From contig OY760650.2 of assembly GCA_963663845.2 (NCBI GenBank), positions 4,154,001 to 4,218,000 of the forward strand: a stretch of DNA of 64,000 nt, written 5' to 3'. Below, in pieces: positions 9,618-18,402 of this stretch; within the stretch, counting starts at the first letter, position 1, and the number at the start of each line of letters is the position of its first letter. The notes beneath the pieces were generated by a model. The model was not told the origin of the DNA. It did not search any database and was given only the letters and a program-made list of their open reading frames with translations. The DNA comes from Versatilivorator sp963663845 (GTDB lineage Bacteria; Acidobacteriota; Terriglobia; Versatilivoradales; Versatilivoraceae). Made by a program: the position numbers and the translations under genes.

Positions 9618-10376
9618 TCAGTGGATGGTGTCGTTGTCGCGGCGTTGGCGCTCTTTGCGGCTGAGGTAGACCTCGAATTTTTGCCGGGCCCGCCGAAAAC
9701 GGTACTCCAGGTAGGCGTCCTTGATCGGTTGATACCAGCTTGCTCCCGGACGGCCGCGATAGGGGCCTCGCTTCAGGTAGAGGTAGCCCACCAGCATGCC
9801 GCCCAGGTGAGCCGCATGGGATATTCCGGAGGCGCTTCCGGACAAGCTCGACAGGAAGGCAATGCCCCCGAAGACCATCACGGCGATTTTGGCCGGAAGC
9901 GGGAAAAACAGCATCACGTAGATGATGCGGTCGGGAAAGGTCATCCCGTAAGCCAGCAGGACACCGTAGATGGCTCCCGAAGCCCCCAGGGTCGATCCCT
10001 GGTAGGCAAAGAAGTTGACCACCATGATGCAGACGCCGGCGCCGATTCCGGTCACCAGGAAATAGCGCCAGAATTGCCGGCTTCCCCAGTAACGCTCCAG
10101 CTCGCAACCGAACATGAACAGGATCAGCATGTTGATCAGCAGGTGAAAGACGCCGCCGTGCAGGAAGATGTAGGTAAACAACTGCCAGAGGTAAAGACTG
10201 CCGAGCACCATCGCAGGGGTGAGGCTGAACAGGGCCGTGATGGGTCCGCTCAGCCCGCCCGAAAGGACCTGCATCACGAACCCCACCACGCAGGCGATGA
10301 TGATCCACTTCACCATGGGTGTCAGGGGACCCCCGAAGGAGATGGAGCTGGTGGCGTATCGATAGCGGTAGTTCAC
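9618..10376 (-). CDS. rhomboid-family intramembrane serine protease
   Basis: Polytopic membrane protease that would cut transmembrane substrates within the bilayer. The catalytic Ser sits in GASGAIYG and the catalytic His in HAAHLGGMLVG, with about six membrane segments between residues 20 and 200. A hydrophilic C-terminal tail follows. Start: a GTG at 10376 preceded by GAGGTGAG, in preference to a longer frame to 10451. It is transcribed towards the VWA gene and divergently from the sulfatase. Confidence 0.88.
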   Translation of the reverse strand: MNYRYRYATSSISFGGPLTPMVKWIIIACVVGFVMQVLSGGLSGPITALFSLTPAMVLGSLYLWQLFTYIFLHGGVFHLLINMLILFMFGCELERYWGSRQFWRYFLVTGIGAGVCIMVVNFFAYQGSTLGASGAIYGVLLAYGMTFPDRIIYVMLFFPLPAKIAVMVFGGIAFLSSLSGSASGISHAAHLGGMLVGYLYLKRGPYRGRPGASWYQPIKDAYLEYRFRRARQKFEVYLSRKERQRRDNDTIH

Positions 10377-10534
10377 GAACTCACCTCGAGAGAAGGCGCG
10401 CTGGCGGCGTGGGGCTATTGTAGCGGGTTTTTGGGGCAATGCCATTCTCAATCAGCCGGGAGGCAGGGGCCGGCGGCAGGATTCCCGGATTGGCTCGTGA
10501 CCCGGCCCGATGGCATGTGGGGGGCTGCGATTCC

Positions 10535-12181
10535 ATGAAGATCATGCTTGTGTTGGCGTTTGCCCTGTGGACGCTTCACTGGGGTTCGGAGTGCCGCGCC
10601 TCTCAGCCTGAGGGGCCGGCGGAGGAGACTCGAGAGAGTCGAGGCGCCGGGGATGCCGGGGGCGCCGAAGTGACCGAGCAGGCTGAAGGATCTCGGGAAG
10701 GCGGCCAATCTCAGGAAGGCGACGACACTGAGGAAGGCGACGACATTGAGGAAGGCGAAGAAGGCGAAGAGGTCGACGAAGAGGAGCCGCCCCGGCCCCC
10801 CAACGTGCTTCTGATCCTGGTGGACGATCTGGGCTACGGGGACCTGTCCAGTTCGGGCGCCCAGGACTTGCAGACCCCCCATATCGACGCCCTGGTCGAG
10901 TCGGGCATGCGCTTCAATCACTTCTATGCCAACTCGACGGTGGGCGCTCCCACCCGGGCGGCGCTCCTGACCGGACGGTATCCCGACCTCGTAGGAGTCC
11001 CGGGAACCCTTCGGCCCGAGCCCGAGAGAAACTGGGGCTACCTGAGTCCGCAGGCGAGGCTGCTTCCCTGTCTGCTGCAGGAGGCGGGTTACCACACCGG
11101 CCTGATCGGCAAATGGCATCTGGGCCTGGAATCGCCCAACCTGCCCAACGAGCGGGGATTCCACCTCTTCCGCGGGTTCCTGGCCGACCGCATGGACGAC
11201 TATTTCCTGCACACACGCCGCGGCGTGAACCACATGCGCTTCAATGCGGAGGCCATCGAGCCGGCCGGACACGCCACCGACCTCTTCACCGAGTGGGCCA
11301 TCGACTACCTGGAGGAACGGGCGGAAGCCGACCGGCCCTTCTTTCTCCTGCTCGCCTACAATGCCCCCCATGCCCCGGCTCAACCGCCGCCATCCTACCT
11401 GGAGCGAGTGGCCCAGCGGGGTGGGGGGCTGAGCGACAAGCGGTCCCGGCTGGCGGCCCTCATCGAGCACCTGGACGAGGGAATCGGAAAGGTGATGGAG
11501 GCCCTTCGGGAAAACGGGCAGGACAGCGAAACCCTGGTCTTGTTCACCAGCGACAACGGAGGGGACCTGCGGGCGGAAGCCGACTGCGGGGACCTGCGAG
11601 GCGGAAAGCGCGAGATGTACGAGGGCGGGATTCGGGTGCCGATGGTGGCGGTCTGGCCGGAAAAGATCCGTGCCGGCGCCTCCTCCAACCGGCTGGCGCT
11701 GACCATGGATCTTTTTCCCACAATCTGCACGGTGGCGGGAGTGAGGGTGAAGGCGGAGATCGACGGGGTGTCGCTGTTCAGAACGCTGGTGGGTCAAATG
11801 GCCCCGCCGATGGAACGCACCGTCCACTGGGTCCGCCGGGAGGGAGGGCGACGCCACCAGGGGCAAGATTACTACGCGGTGCGCCAGGGGCGCTGGAAGC
11901 TGCTGCAGAACTCACCCTTCGAGCCCTTCAAGCTGTTCAACCTGAGGGAGGACCCCCTGGAGGAACACGACCTGGCCGAACAGGAGCCCCGCCTGGCCTC
12001 CAGCCTCTCCCGGGCGCTGCGGTTGCGAGTCCAGAAGGCCGGCGCCGTCCCCTGGCAACCCGGGCCGCTCCCTCGACCCGAGCCGGAAGATCAGTCCGAG
12101 TCCCCCACTGAGTCCGAGCCGACTCCTGAGTCCGAGCCGACTCCTGAGTCCGAGCCGGAAGGTTCCACGATCTTGCCGTAG
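10535..12181 (+). CDS. secreted sulfatase homologue lacking the formylglycine Cys/Ser
   Basis: A 548-residue sulfatase-fold protein with a signal peptide and an acidic low-complexity linker (Glu/Asp-rich, about residues 55-88). Metal and substrate residues look intact: LVDDLGYGD, GKWHLG, TSDNGGD and GGKREMYEGG. The maturation motif is altered: where sulfatases have C/S-x-P-x-R this protein has VGAPTRAALLTGR, with glycine (GGC) at the residue normally converted to formylglycine. It is thus either inactive or not a sulfate-ester hydrolase. The C-terminal Glu/Ser/Pro tail is encoded by 18-bp tandem repeats that overlap the end of the convergent nitrilase gene. Confidence 0.85.
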   Translation: MKIMLVLAFALWTLHWGSECRASQPEGPAEETRESRGAGDAGGAEVTEQAEGSREGGQSQEGDDTEEGDDIEEGEEGEEVDEEEPPRPPNVLLILVDDLGYGDLSSSGAQDLQTPHIDALVESGMRFNHFYANSTVGAPTRAALLTGRYPDLVGVPGTLRPEPERNWGYLSPQARLLPCLLQEAGYHTGLIGKWHLGLESPNLPNERGFHLFRGFLADRMDDYFLHTRRGVNHMRFNAEAIEPAGHATDLFTEWAIDYLEERAEADRPFFLLLAYNAPHAPAQPPPSYLERVAQRGGGLSDKRSRLAALIEHLDEGIGKVMEALRENGQDSETLVLFTSDNGGDLRAEADCGDLRGGKREMYEGGIRVPMVAVWPEKIRAGASSNRLALTMDLFPTICTVAGVRVKAEIDGVSLFRTLVGQMAPPMERTVHWVRREGGRRHQGQDYYAVRQGRWKLLQNSPFEPFKLFNLREDPLEEHDLAEQEPRLASSLSRALRLRVQKAGAVPWQPGPLPRPEPEDQSESPTESEPTPESEPTPESEPEGSTILP

Positions 12182-12990
12182 TACTGGGGCCGGCGGTCCT
12201 TGAAGCGGTTGATCTGGTGCTTGCCGGGCACGCGGGTGATGTGCTTGTCGCGAGCCGCGGAAGGATCGATTTCGCCGAAGATGATGTCTTCCTCCTCGGG
12301 ACCGGCCAGGGCCAGCGTCCGTCCCGAGGGATCGGCGATGCGGCTTCGTCCGATGAAGCGAAACCCTCTCTCCCGGCCGACCCGATTGACCGCCACCGAA
12401 TAGACCTTGTTTTCCAGGGCCCTGGCGTTGACCAGAAACTCGGCGAACTCCTCCGCCCCGGTGGGCCAGTTGGTCGGCAGCAGAATCATGTCGGCTCCCT
12501 CAAGCGCCATGGTGCGCGCGCTTTCCGGAAAGGAGCCGTCGTAGCAGATGTTGAGCCCGATGCGTCCCAGGCGGGTCTGGTGGACCCCGAAACCGAGATC
12601 TCCGGGGTCCACGAAGCGGTCCACTCCCAGGTAGGGCAGGTGCACCTTGCGGTACTTGCCCACCACCCCCTCCGGTCCAATCAAAACCGCCGCATTGAAG
12701 CAGCGGTCGCCGTCCTTTTCCAGCATTCCCACAACCAGGTAGGCCTGGGTTCTGCGGCAAAGACCTTCCAGGAGCCGGGTGGAGGGCCCGGGAATGGATT
12801 CAGCGTAGGGAAGGGCTTCCTGCCGGCTGTCGAAACAGTACCCCGTCAGGGCGCATTCGGGAAAAACCACCAGCCGAGCCCCCTTGGCGACGGCCTGCTC
12901 CACCGCATCGATCATGGCCGCAAGGTTGGCCTCCTTGTCCATCAGAGTGGGGTCCATCTGCACCCCGGCCAACGTGAATTTCTCAGGCAT
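12091..12990 (-). CDS. carbon-nitrogen hydrolase (nitrilase superfamily)
   Basis: Cytoplasmic amidase/nitrilase-fold enzyme. The catalytic Glu (FPECALTGY), Lys (KYRKVHLPY) and Cys (NICYDGSFPES) triad is complete. The start is the ATG at 12990 (MPEKFTLAGVQMD); the longer frame to 13059 runs into repeat sequence. The substrate is not determined; it may be an omega-amidase or carbamoylase-like enzyme. The last ~20 residues are Gly/Ser/Asp repeats outside the fold and overlap the convergent sulfatase gene by 91 bases. Confidence 0.9.
   Translation of the reverse strand: MPEKFTLAGVQMDPTLMDKEANLAAMIDAVEQAVAKGARLVVFPECALTGYCFDSRQEALPYAESIPGPSTRLLEGLCRRTQAYLVVGMLEKDGDRCFNAAVLIGPEGVVGKYRKVHLPYLGVDRFVDPGDLGFGVHQTRLGRIGLNICYDGSFPESARTMALEGADMILLPTNWPTGAEEFAEFLVNARALENKVYSVAVNRVGRERGFRFIGRSRIADPSGRTLALAGPEEEDIIFGEIDPSAARDKHITRVPGKHQINRFKDRRPQYYGKIVEPSGSDSGVGSDSGVGSDSVGDSD
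12109..12158. repeat. 18-bp tandem repeat in overlapping gene ends
   Basis: Unit TGAGTCCGAGCCGACTCC, about 2.8 copies. On the plus strand it encodes Pro-Glu-Ser-Glu-Pro-Thr repeats ending the sulfatase homologue; on the minus strand Gly-Ser-Asp-Ser-Gly-Val repeats ending the nitrilase-family protein. Confidence 0.9.
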
Positions 12991-13074
12991 GGTCTGCTCC
13001 GCTATGGAAAGTGCGTTGAAGACGGAGCCTCTTGCGAAATTCCCAATCGGGAATGACATGAAGGCGGCCCACCG

Positions 13075-13459
13075 GCTCCGGCATACACCACAAAAGGCAC
13101 AAAATCAGTTGCTTGATTTCGAGTCTTGACGATCGGAGGGTTCTTTTTTGTGCCTTTTGTGGCCATTCCCGGAAACGATCCCTCTACCGATTCTTGCAAA
13201 CGCTTCATTCCAAATAATAAGCATGTACCCCTTAGCAGTATCGTGGGTTACGGGAGAGCTGCGAAGCTGCGGTTGGCGTGGGCATCCGACGCGACGCCCA
13301 CTACAAGCCATCCTTATAGAGCTGCGAAGCAGCGCCTCAGGGTAGCCCCAGGCGGAAGCCTGGGGTCGTATGAACCCTGCACTGCTTCAGCCGCGAATGC
13401 GGCGATTAGAAAGCACCCCTCCAAAAAGCACTGCCTCTTGCACCTTTTCCAAAAGGCTC
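13075..13459 (+). repeat. ~385-bp intergenic repeat, copy 1 (inverted partner near 38.3 kb)
   Basis: This stretch recurs in inverted orientation at 38281-38684 with high identity. Shared landmarks are a CACAAAAGGCACAAAA tract, CGATCCCTCTACCGATTCTTGCAAACG-like sequence, a run around AATAATAAGCATGTACCCC, two AGAGCTGCGAAG blocks, a CCCAGGCGGAAGCCTGGGG hairpin and GCGAATGCGGCGATTAGAAAG. No protein is supported inside it. Confidence 0.85.
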
Positions 13460-13490
13460 TGTTGAAGACGGACTCATGAGAAGGCGCCCC

Positions 13491-13517
13491 CCCGGGAGCG
13501 CGGGCGTCCCGCCCGCA
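13491..13517 (+). repeat. solitary REP hairpin
   Basis: One end unit of the REPIN-like family (CCCGGGAGCGCGGGCGTCCC and onward) without a second arm nearby; the internal sequence of the family is absent. Confidence 0.75.
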
Positions 13518-13712
13518 TCCTTATTTCTCAACCGGTCAGGCACGCAGGTGATATTCTCGGTGCGGAGAAAGGCACACCGGCATTCAGTCGCCGATATAAA
13601 ATCCTGTTGTGCAGCCCTCCGCCGGGCCGCATTTGATCCCGTCGGGGCAGATATGTTACAAGATGGGGTCGCTTGACGAAAGACAGTCTCTCCCCGCCGC
13701 CCCCCACGCGGA

Positions 13713-13789
13713 GCGCCCGTAGCTCAGTTGGATAGAGCGTTGGTCTACGAAACCAAAGGTCGCAAGTTCGAATCTTGCCGGGCGTACCA
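13713..13789 (+). tRNA. tRNA-Arg (anticodon ACG)
   Basis: Cloverleaf: acceptor GCGCCCG paired with CGGGCGT (G-U at the first pair), D arm GCTCAGTTGGATAGAGC, anticodon stem TTGGT/ACCAA around loop CTACGAA, giving anticodon ACG, and T arm GCAAG-TTCGAAT-CTTGC. The 3' CCA is encoded (13787-13789). ACG is the usual A34-modified Arg anticodon, and its modifying deaminase TadA is encoded 2.6 kb downstream. Confidence 0.95.
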
Positions 13790-13840
13790 CTTTCCCCTCT
13801 CTCGTTCGAGCCTTTTGCGAAATGCGTCGGAAGGACAACC

Positions 13841-13992
13841 CCCGGGAGCGCGGGCGTCCCGCCCGCACCTTGACCCCGCAAGCAGCCTCCCATCCCGGGT
13901 CAGTCCCCTGCAAGCCGCACCCAATCCCCCTTCATCCGGATCGCTTCCTTTGCGCCAGGTCTCGTGCGGGCGAGACGCCCGCGTTCCCGGGT
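13841..13992 (+). repeat. REP pair with unrelated interior
   Basis: Two family end units in inverted orientation (13841-13867 and 13966-13992) enclose about 98 bases unlike the interior of the complete copies. With the preceding ~50 bases this accounts for most of the gap between tRNA-Arg and the Tat-exported protein gene. Confidence 0.75.
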
Positions 13993-14127
13993 GGGCATTG
14001 AATCGTTCGCCGCTTCCGACCGCTGCCGCCCCAATGTCATGGCCGATTCCGAATTTGCAAAAGGCTCGTCCAACTACAGACGGTGTGCTTCGGCTGCCCA
14101 GGCGGCTGTAAACGGAGGATGGAATCG

Positions 14128-15489
14128 ATGAACGAGTGGAATCTCACAGATCGGCGAACCTTCCTGACGAGTGTCGGGGCCGGGTTGGGCCTGGGCCTGG
14201 CCGGACGGGCCGGCGCTTTGGCCTTCCCGGGCGGATGGCGGCCCGGCCAATCCCCCGCAAAAGCCCGATACCGCTGGGTCAGCGTGCGGGAAATCCGTGG
14301 AGACGGCACCCACAACGCCTGGCCCGACATCTGTCGCTGGCGGGACCGCTACTACGTGGCATTCAACTCGGGCGGCCAGAACCATGGCGGCGGCCACGGC
14401 CTGACCGTCCTCTCCTCGGCCGACGGCCTCCACTGGGAGACGGTGCTGCACAAGCCTGCCGGGGAGTGGGGAATCCTGGAGAACACCACCCGGACGACCG
14501 TGTGCCCCAAGTTTCTCCCTCTGGAGGATCGGCTGATTCTGGTCTTCTACTTCTATACCGAAGGAGACATGGACGTCAGTCCGCAGCGCAAGGCCGACCT
14601 CAAGCGCCGCTGGTTGAGCCTGAAGGGATCGGAGGAAAGCTTCCAACGCTGGGTCGGCCACCACAATACCTCCTTCCGAACCGGGGTCAGCTACACCGAG
14701 GACGGCCGCCGCTTCGAGGATCCTGAGCCCTTGCTGGACCCGAGCTGGCGGGTCTGGCGGCCTCAAATCTTCAAGGGGCGCCACTACATCATCGGCTACC
14801 GCTGCCACGGGCAGGAGTGGTCCTTCTCGCCCGAGCTGGAGAGCATGATTCCGGAGGCCCACACCTTCGAGATGTTCGAGAGCGCCTCCCTGTTCAGCTC
14901 GGCGGACGGCCTGAGCTGGGCCAAGGTCAGCGATATCGCCGCCGAGGACAACGACGAAACCGACTTCGACTTCGCCCCGGACGGCCGAATCCTGGCGGTG
15001 AGCCGCAAGGGCGCTTCCTCCAAGCTTCATGCCGGCGCCAGGCCGGGGAGTCGCCATGCCCTCGCCTACGTCAGCCATCCACCCTATGGGAGCTGGCGCC
15101 GGCTGCCCCTGGACCGCATGATCCAGGCCCCGGCGGTGCGCTGGGCCAGGGATCGATGGATGGTCGCCGGCCGCTATATCGACGGGGACACCGAGCAGGC
15201 TCACCCGCAACGGGCCGACTATCCTCACAAGGCGCAGCGCTACGGGACCCGCATGTGGACCCTGGAGGATCGGACCGGCGCCCTCACCCAGGCGGTCACC
15301 TTGCCCAGTTGGGGAGACTGTTCCTATCCGGGCATCATCGAGGAAGCCAATGGAGATCTGCTGGTGGTCTACTATTCCCACTCCATCACCACCGACGCCC
15401 ACCAGTACATCGGCGGCGGGCTGTGGCCGGGCAAGATGCCTCCCGCCTCGATCTATCTGGCCCGAGTGGTCAGGGAAGAGTTGGGTTAG
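14128..15489 (+). CDS. Tat-exported BNR/sialidase-like protein
   Basis: A 453-residue secreted protein. The N-terminus carries a twin-arginine signal (TDRRTFLTSVGAGLG) followed by a hydrophobic stretch. The body has recurring segments such as WHSADGLHW-like and FSSADGLSW motifs, typical of beta-propeller sialidase or exo-glycosidase proteins, and a DICRWRDRYYVAFN opening. GGAGG precedes the ATG at 14128 by nine bases; an ATG at 14119 is too close. A carbohydrate-active role is inferred, and no catalytic residues can be assigned with confidence. Confidence 0.7.
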   Translation: MNEWNLTDRRTFLTSVGAGLGLGLAGRAGALAFPGGWRPGQSPAKARYRWVSVREIRGDGTHNAWPDICRWRDRYYVAFNSGGQNHGGGHGLTVLSSADGLHWETVLHKPAGEWGILENTTRTTVCPKFLPLEDRLILVFYFYTEGDMDVSPQRKADLKRRWLSLKGSEESFQRWVGHHNTSFRTGVSYTEDGRRFEDPEPLLDPSWRVWRPQIFKGRHYIIGYRCHGQEWSFSPELESMIPEAHTFEMFESASLFSSADGLSWAKVSDIAAEDNDETDFDFAPDGRILAVSRKGASSKLHAGARPGSRHALAYVSHPPYGSWRRLPLDRMIQAPAVRWARDRWMVAGRYIDGDTEQAHPQRADYPHKAQRYGTRMWTLEDRTGALTQAVTLPSWGDCSYPGIIEEANGDLLVVYYSHSITTDAHQYIGGGLWPGKMPPASIYLARVVREELG

Positions 15490-15526
15490 GGCGCTGTCGT
15501 TGCTCCCTCCCAATGGTGTGTCCGTC

Positions 15527-16276
15527 ATGATCTCCGGCGCCGTGCTGTCCCTGCTTCTGCTGTCCGGACCTGGGTTTCCGTCCTCGCCTCCGCCCACACC
15601 GGGGCAGGCGGGCTGTTTCGAGGCCCCGGAAACCGAGGGAACCACCGTCTTCGGCCCCATGCGGGAAAAGGCCCTGCTTTGGGACCGCTTCCTGCTGGGG
15701 TTCCTGGTCCGGCGAATCTCCGGCGAACAACTGGAAGCCTACCGGCAGGAGCAGGGAATCCCGCTCCGGTTCATGCTGGCTCAGGAAAGCGGCGGAGCCC
15801 TCCCATTGGGTCTCCGGGATCAACTGAGGCGGTCGGGAACGGCGGGCAACCTTGAGTCCCATCCCTGCGGCACGGCCGTCCAGGCTTTTGTCAAGGATCT
15901 CGAAAGCCACGGACTGTCCCAATGGCTGCTGCCCGACTGGGTGCTGGAATTCGACAGGAGGGGCAAAGTCATCGGCCGCTGGGACATCCCCTTGAACGCG
16001 CCGGTTCGGGCAGTCCAGGGAGATTCGGTCTGGGTGAGCTGGGACCCGCAGCCGCTCTGTTCCGGCCAAAGCCCGGAGGTGAAGGCCTACCTGGTGATCG
16101 GAAGGGACGGAAGTCTCAGGGCCGCCTCCCGCCCGGGCCTCATCTCGGAGGGACGCAAGATCGAATGCCCCCGGAGCCCCGACATCCCCCATTCCGAGTT
16201 CCTGGTCTGCGAGTCCCTGCGAGACCTCAAGACCCGCAAGAGACGCAGACTGGCCTACCAGTCGCCCTGCGACTGA
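15527..16276 (+). CDS. secreted protein of unknown function
   Basis: A 249-residue protein with a short N-terminal signal peptide ending in a Pro/Ser-rich stretch. I do not recognise a family. It has six cysteines after the signal region, which could pair in the periplasm. The second half has repeated short strands (WVLEFDRRGKVIGRWDIP, YLVIGRDGSL) suggestive of a beta-rich fold. It lies 37 bases after the Tat-exported gene in the same direction, so co-expression is likely. Confidence 0.55.
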   Translation: MISGAVLSLLLLSGPGFPSSPPPTPGQAGCFEAPETEGTTVFGPMREKALLWDRFLLGFLVRRISGEQLEAYRQEQGIPLRFMLAQESGGALPLGLRDQLRRSGTAGNLESHPCGTAVQAFVKDLESHGLSQWLLPDWVLEFDRRGKVIGRWDIPLNAPVRAVQGDSVWVSWDPQPLCSGQSPEVKAYLVIGRDGSLRAASRPGLISEGRKIECPRSPDIPHSEFLVCESLRDLKTRKRRRLAYQSPCD

Positions 16277-16400
16277 AACCGGCCCGGCCTGAAGCCACTC
16301 CCCTGCGGTCCTACAAACGATGAGGCGGCTGTATCTGCTGCTTCCGGAACTTGGGGCGGCGGATGCTACAATCGAACTCAATTCTCCTTGAGGAATTGCG

Positions 16401-16865
16401 GTGAGCCACCCGCACCCGCCCACAGACCATCGATTCATGGCAATGGCCCTCCGTCTGGCCCGAAAGGCCTTCTGGATTCAGGAGGTCCCGGTGGGAGCGG
16501 TGGTGGTGGTGGAGGGCAAAGTGGTGGGCCGGGGCTACAACCAGAGCCGCGCCCGATCGGACCCCACCGCCCATGCCGAGGTCCTGGCCCTGCGCCAGGC
16601 CGCCAGGAGGGTAGGGAATTACCGTTTGACTTCAGCGACGATTTATTGCACCTTGGAACCCTGCGCCATGTGTGCCGGCAGCCTGGTCTGGGCCCGCGTC
16701 CAACGCCTGGTCTACGGCGCCAAGGACCCCAAGGCCGGCGCCGTCGACTCCCATCTCCGGCTGTTCGAATCGGAAGCGGTCAATCACCGGGTCGAAGTGG
16801 TGTCGGGGGTCGGAGAAGCCGAAGCCGTCAACCTGCTGCAGGAGTTCTTCCGGCTCCGGCGCTAG
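16401..16865 (+). CDS. tadA: tRNA-adenosine(34) deaminase TadA
   Basis: Converts A34 of tRNA-Arg(ACG) to inosine; its presumed substrate tRNA is encoded at 13713. The CDA-fold zinc site is complete: HAE (TAHAEVLAL, about residues 57-59) and PCAMC (about residues 88-92). At 154 residues it is the expected size. The start is GTG, about eight bases after GAGG-like sequence. It ends 37 bases before tRNA-Ser. Confidence 0.95.
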   Translation: MSHPHPPTDHRFMAMALRLARKAFWIQEVPVGAVVVVEGKVVGRGYNQSRARSDPTAHAEVLALRQAARRVGNYRLTSATIYCTLEPCAMCAGSLVWARVQRLVYGAKDPKAGAVDSHLRLFESEAVNHRVEVVSGVGEAEAVNLLQEFFRLRR

Positions 16866-16902
16866 CCCAGTTCTCGGCTGACCGAGCACAGGCCCATCAC
16901 GC

Positions 16903-16996
16903 GGAGAGGTACCGAAGTGGTCATAACGGGGCCGCCTCGAAAGCGGTTAGGGGGTTAGTCACTCCCACGCGGGTTCGAATCCCGCCCTCTCCGCCA
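16903..16996 (+). tRNA. tRNA-Ser (anticodon CGA)
   Basis: Acceptor GGAGAGG pairs with CCTCTCC; anticodon stem GCCGC/GCGGT around loop CTCGAAA gives CGA. A long variable arm (GGGGGTTAGTCACTCCC) marks a class II tRNA, and T arm GCGGG-TTCGAAT-CCCGC is canonical. The 3' CCA is encoded (16994-16996). Composition turns AT-rich immediately after its 3' end, so it is the likely chromosomal boundary of the accessory island. Confidence 0.95.
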
Positions 16997-17173
16997 GGTA
17001 TTGTATGTAACTCTTTATTTAGCAATATTTTAAAACCACTCTCACCGCAACTGATCCCCCATGTAGTCCCCCAATTGTCGTGTAACTAAAATTCCGAAGA
17101 ATCCGAAAATCTTTCTCTCGCCCCGGTAGTTCAAGGCCCTTTGAGTCGAACGAAAGTCAGATAATCGCAGACT

Positions 17174-17260
17174 GAGTGGGCCAACAAACGCTTCGAATAC
17201 ATGGCAGCCTCGCACGGGGATATCGATGACATCCTAACTGAAGTATTAGAGAGACACTGA
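17174..17260 (+). pseudogene. possible 3' remnant of a lost gene beside tRNA-Ser
   Basis: A 28-codon open stretch reading EWANKRFEYMAASHGDIDDI and on to a TGA looks protein-like, but a stop codon lies three codons upstream. Its position just after tRNA-Ser suggests the decayed end of an island gene; I cannot name it. The rest of 16997-17330 shows no gene. Confidence 0.25.
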
Positions 17261-17330
17261 CAAATGGCTTAAGCGAACATTCGTAAACTCGCGTCACGTA
17301 GCCCAGTCGTTTCCAGAAAGGATCAATGCA

Positions 17331-18155
17331 ATGAACTTAATCAAGTTGAATGACCTGTTTAGGATTGAGGATCCAGGACAATACAAGTTCCACGCAGCTA
17401 GGTGGAATCATCAAGAGCAACCACTGGAAGTATATGTTCGAAGTCGAGAGGAATGGCTCGACTGGAACAGATGGCGCAACAAAAAGGATGAATTCAACCG
17501 TAGATATATCTTCTCACTGATTGACTTCTATCATAGCAATGACATCTGGCTATTTGGCGGCATCTTTGAAGTCGTGGGTCGGGGGACCGAAGTCAGCAGT
17601 TACAGCTACAATATCGAAGAGATCCAAGACTACAACCCATACGTTGGTCGACTTAAGGTTGGTCTGAAAAAGCCGTCCAGAGGCAGGGCCTTTCGTTTAG
17701 AAAAACACTTGGAACATATGGTCGTTTCCGAGATCCTACAGCAACCTTACTCAGGTGAGGCTTTCCCAGGCTATGAATGCATCAATCATGATTTGTCGGA
17801 CCTCCGCACAGTATTCGAAACGGAGAAACCAGATTGGAAGGCGGCGCTCGAGAATGTTAAAGGCGTTTATGTGATAACTGACAAATCTAATGGGAAGAGG
17901 TATGTAGGATCTGCATACGGTGATTCTGGTATCTGGGCGCGATGGGATTGCTATATCGGCACAGGGCATGGCTGGAGTGATGAACTCACCAAGTTGATAG
18001 GTCAGAAGGGTCTTGAATACGCCGTTAAAAACTTCCGGATGTCACTGTTGGAGTATCGACCCATGAAAACGGATGACCGTGCGATTATCGAGAGAGAGGG
18101 ATTCTGGAAAAACGTCATGCTCTCAAACGGAAAGTATGGCTACAACAAGAACTGA
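17331..18155 (+). CDS. GIY-YIG domain protein
   Basis: A 274-residue protein with a C-terminal GIY-YIG nuclease-like domain (about residues 180-270): GVYVITDKSNGKRYVGSAYG, then a WARW arginine and a late Glu (IIEREGFWK). The N-terminal ~170 residues form a separate region I do not recognise, with many aromatic residues. Codon use is AT-rich relative to the chromosome. It lies 247 bases upstream of the Argonaute operon in the same direction; a role in that system is possible but unproven. Confidence 0.75.
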   Translation: MNLIKLNDLFRIEDPGQYKFHAARWNHQEQPLEVYVRSREEWLDWNRWRNKKDEFNRRYIFSLIDFYHSNDIWLFGGIFEVVGRGTEVSSYSYNIEEIQDYNPYVGRLKVGLKKPSRGRAFRLEKHLEHMVVSEILQQPYSGEAFPGYECINHDLSDLRTVFETEKPDWKAALENVKGVYVITDKSNGKRYVGSAYGDSGIWARWDCYIGTGHGWSDELTKLIGQKGLEYAVKNFRMSLLEYRPMKTDDRAIIEREGFWKNVMLSNGKYGYNKN

Positions 18156-18333
18156 ACCTGCCAAAAATGGAAATACGGCGGGTGACAGTCAAGGCGTAAC
18201 GTGGCGGTAACCACTTCGTAGTTGGGCATTAGAGGTCGCAGTGACTAGGGTCTCCTACTAGGATTTGGAAATCACGGCTCAGAACGATAGCTTCAATAGG
18301 ACACACCTGTGAGTTCTCCTTTTGTTCGCCTTG

Positions 18334-18342
18334 TGATATGAT
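18334..18342 (+). promoter_or_regulatory. extended -10 candidate for the Argonaute operon
   Basis: TGATATGAT matches an extended -10 element (TGn-TATGAT) about 60 bases before the nuclease gene. No good -35 is seen at normal spacing. Confidence 0.35.
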
Positions 18343-18402
18343 GATCCTTGAGTCTCTAGCAAGATCTCACCATGGAATCTCCGAATTCAGCGATCTTCCA
18401 GT

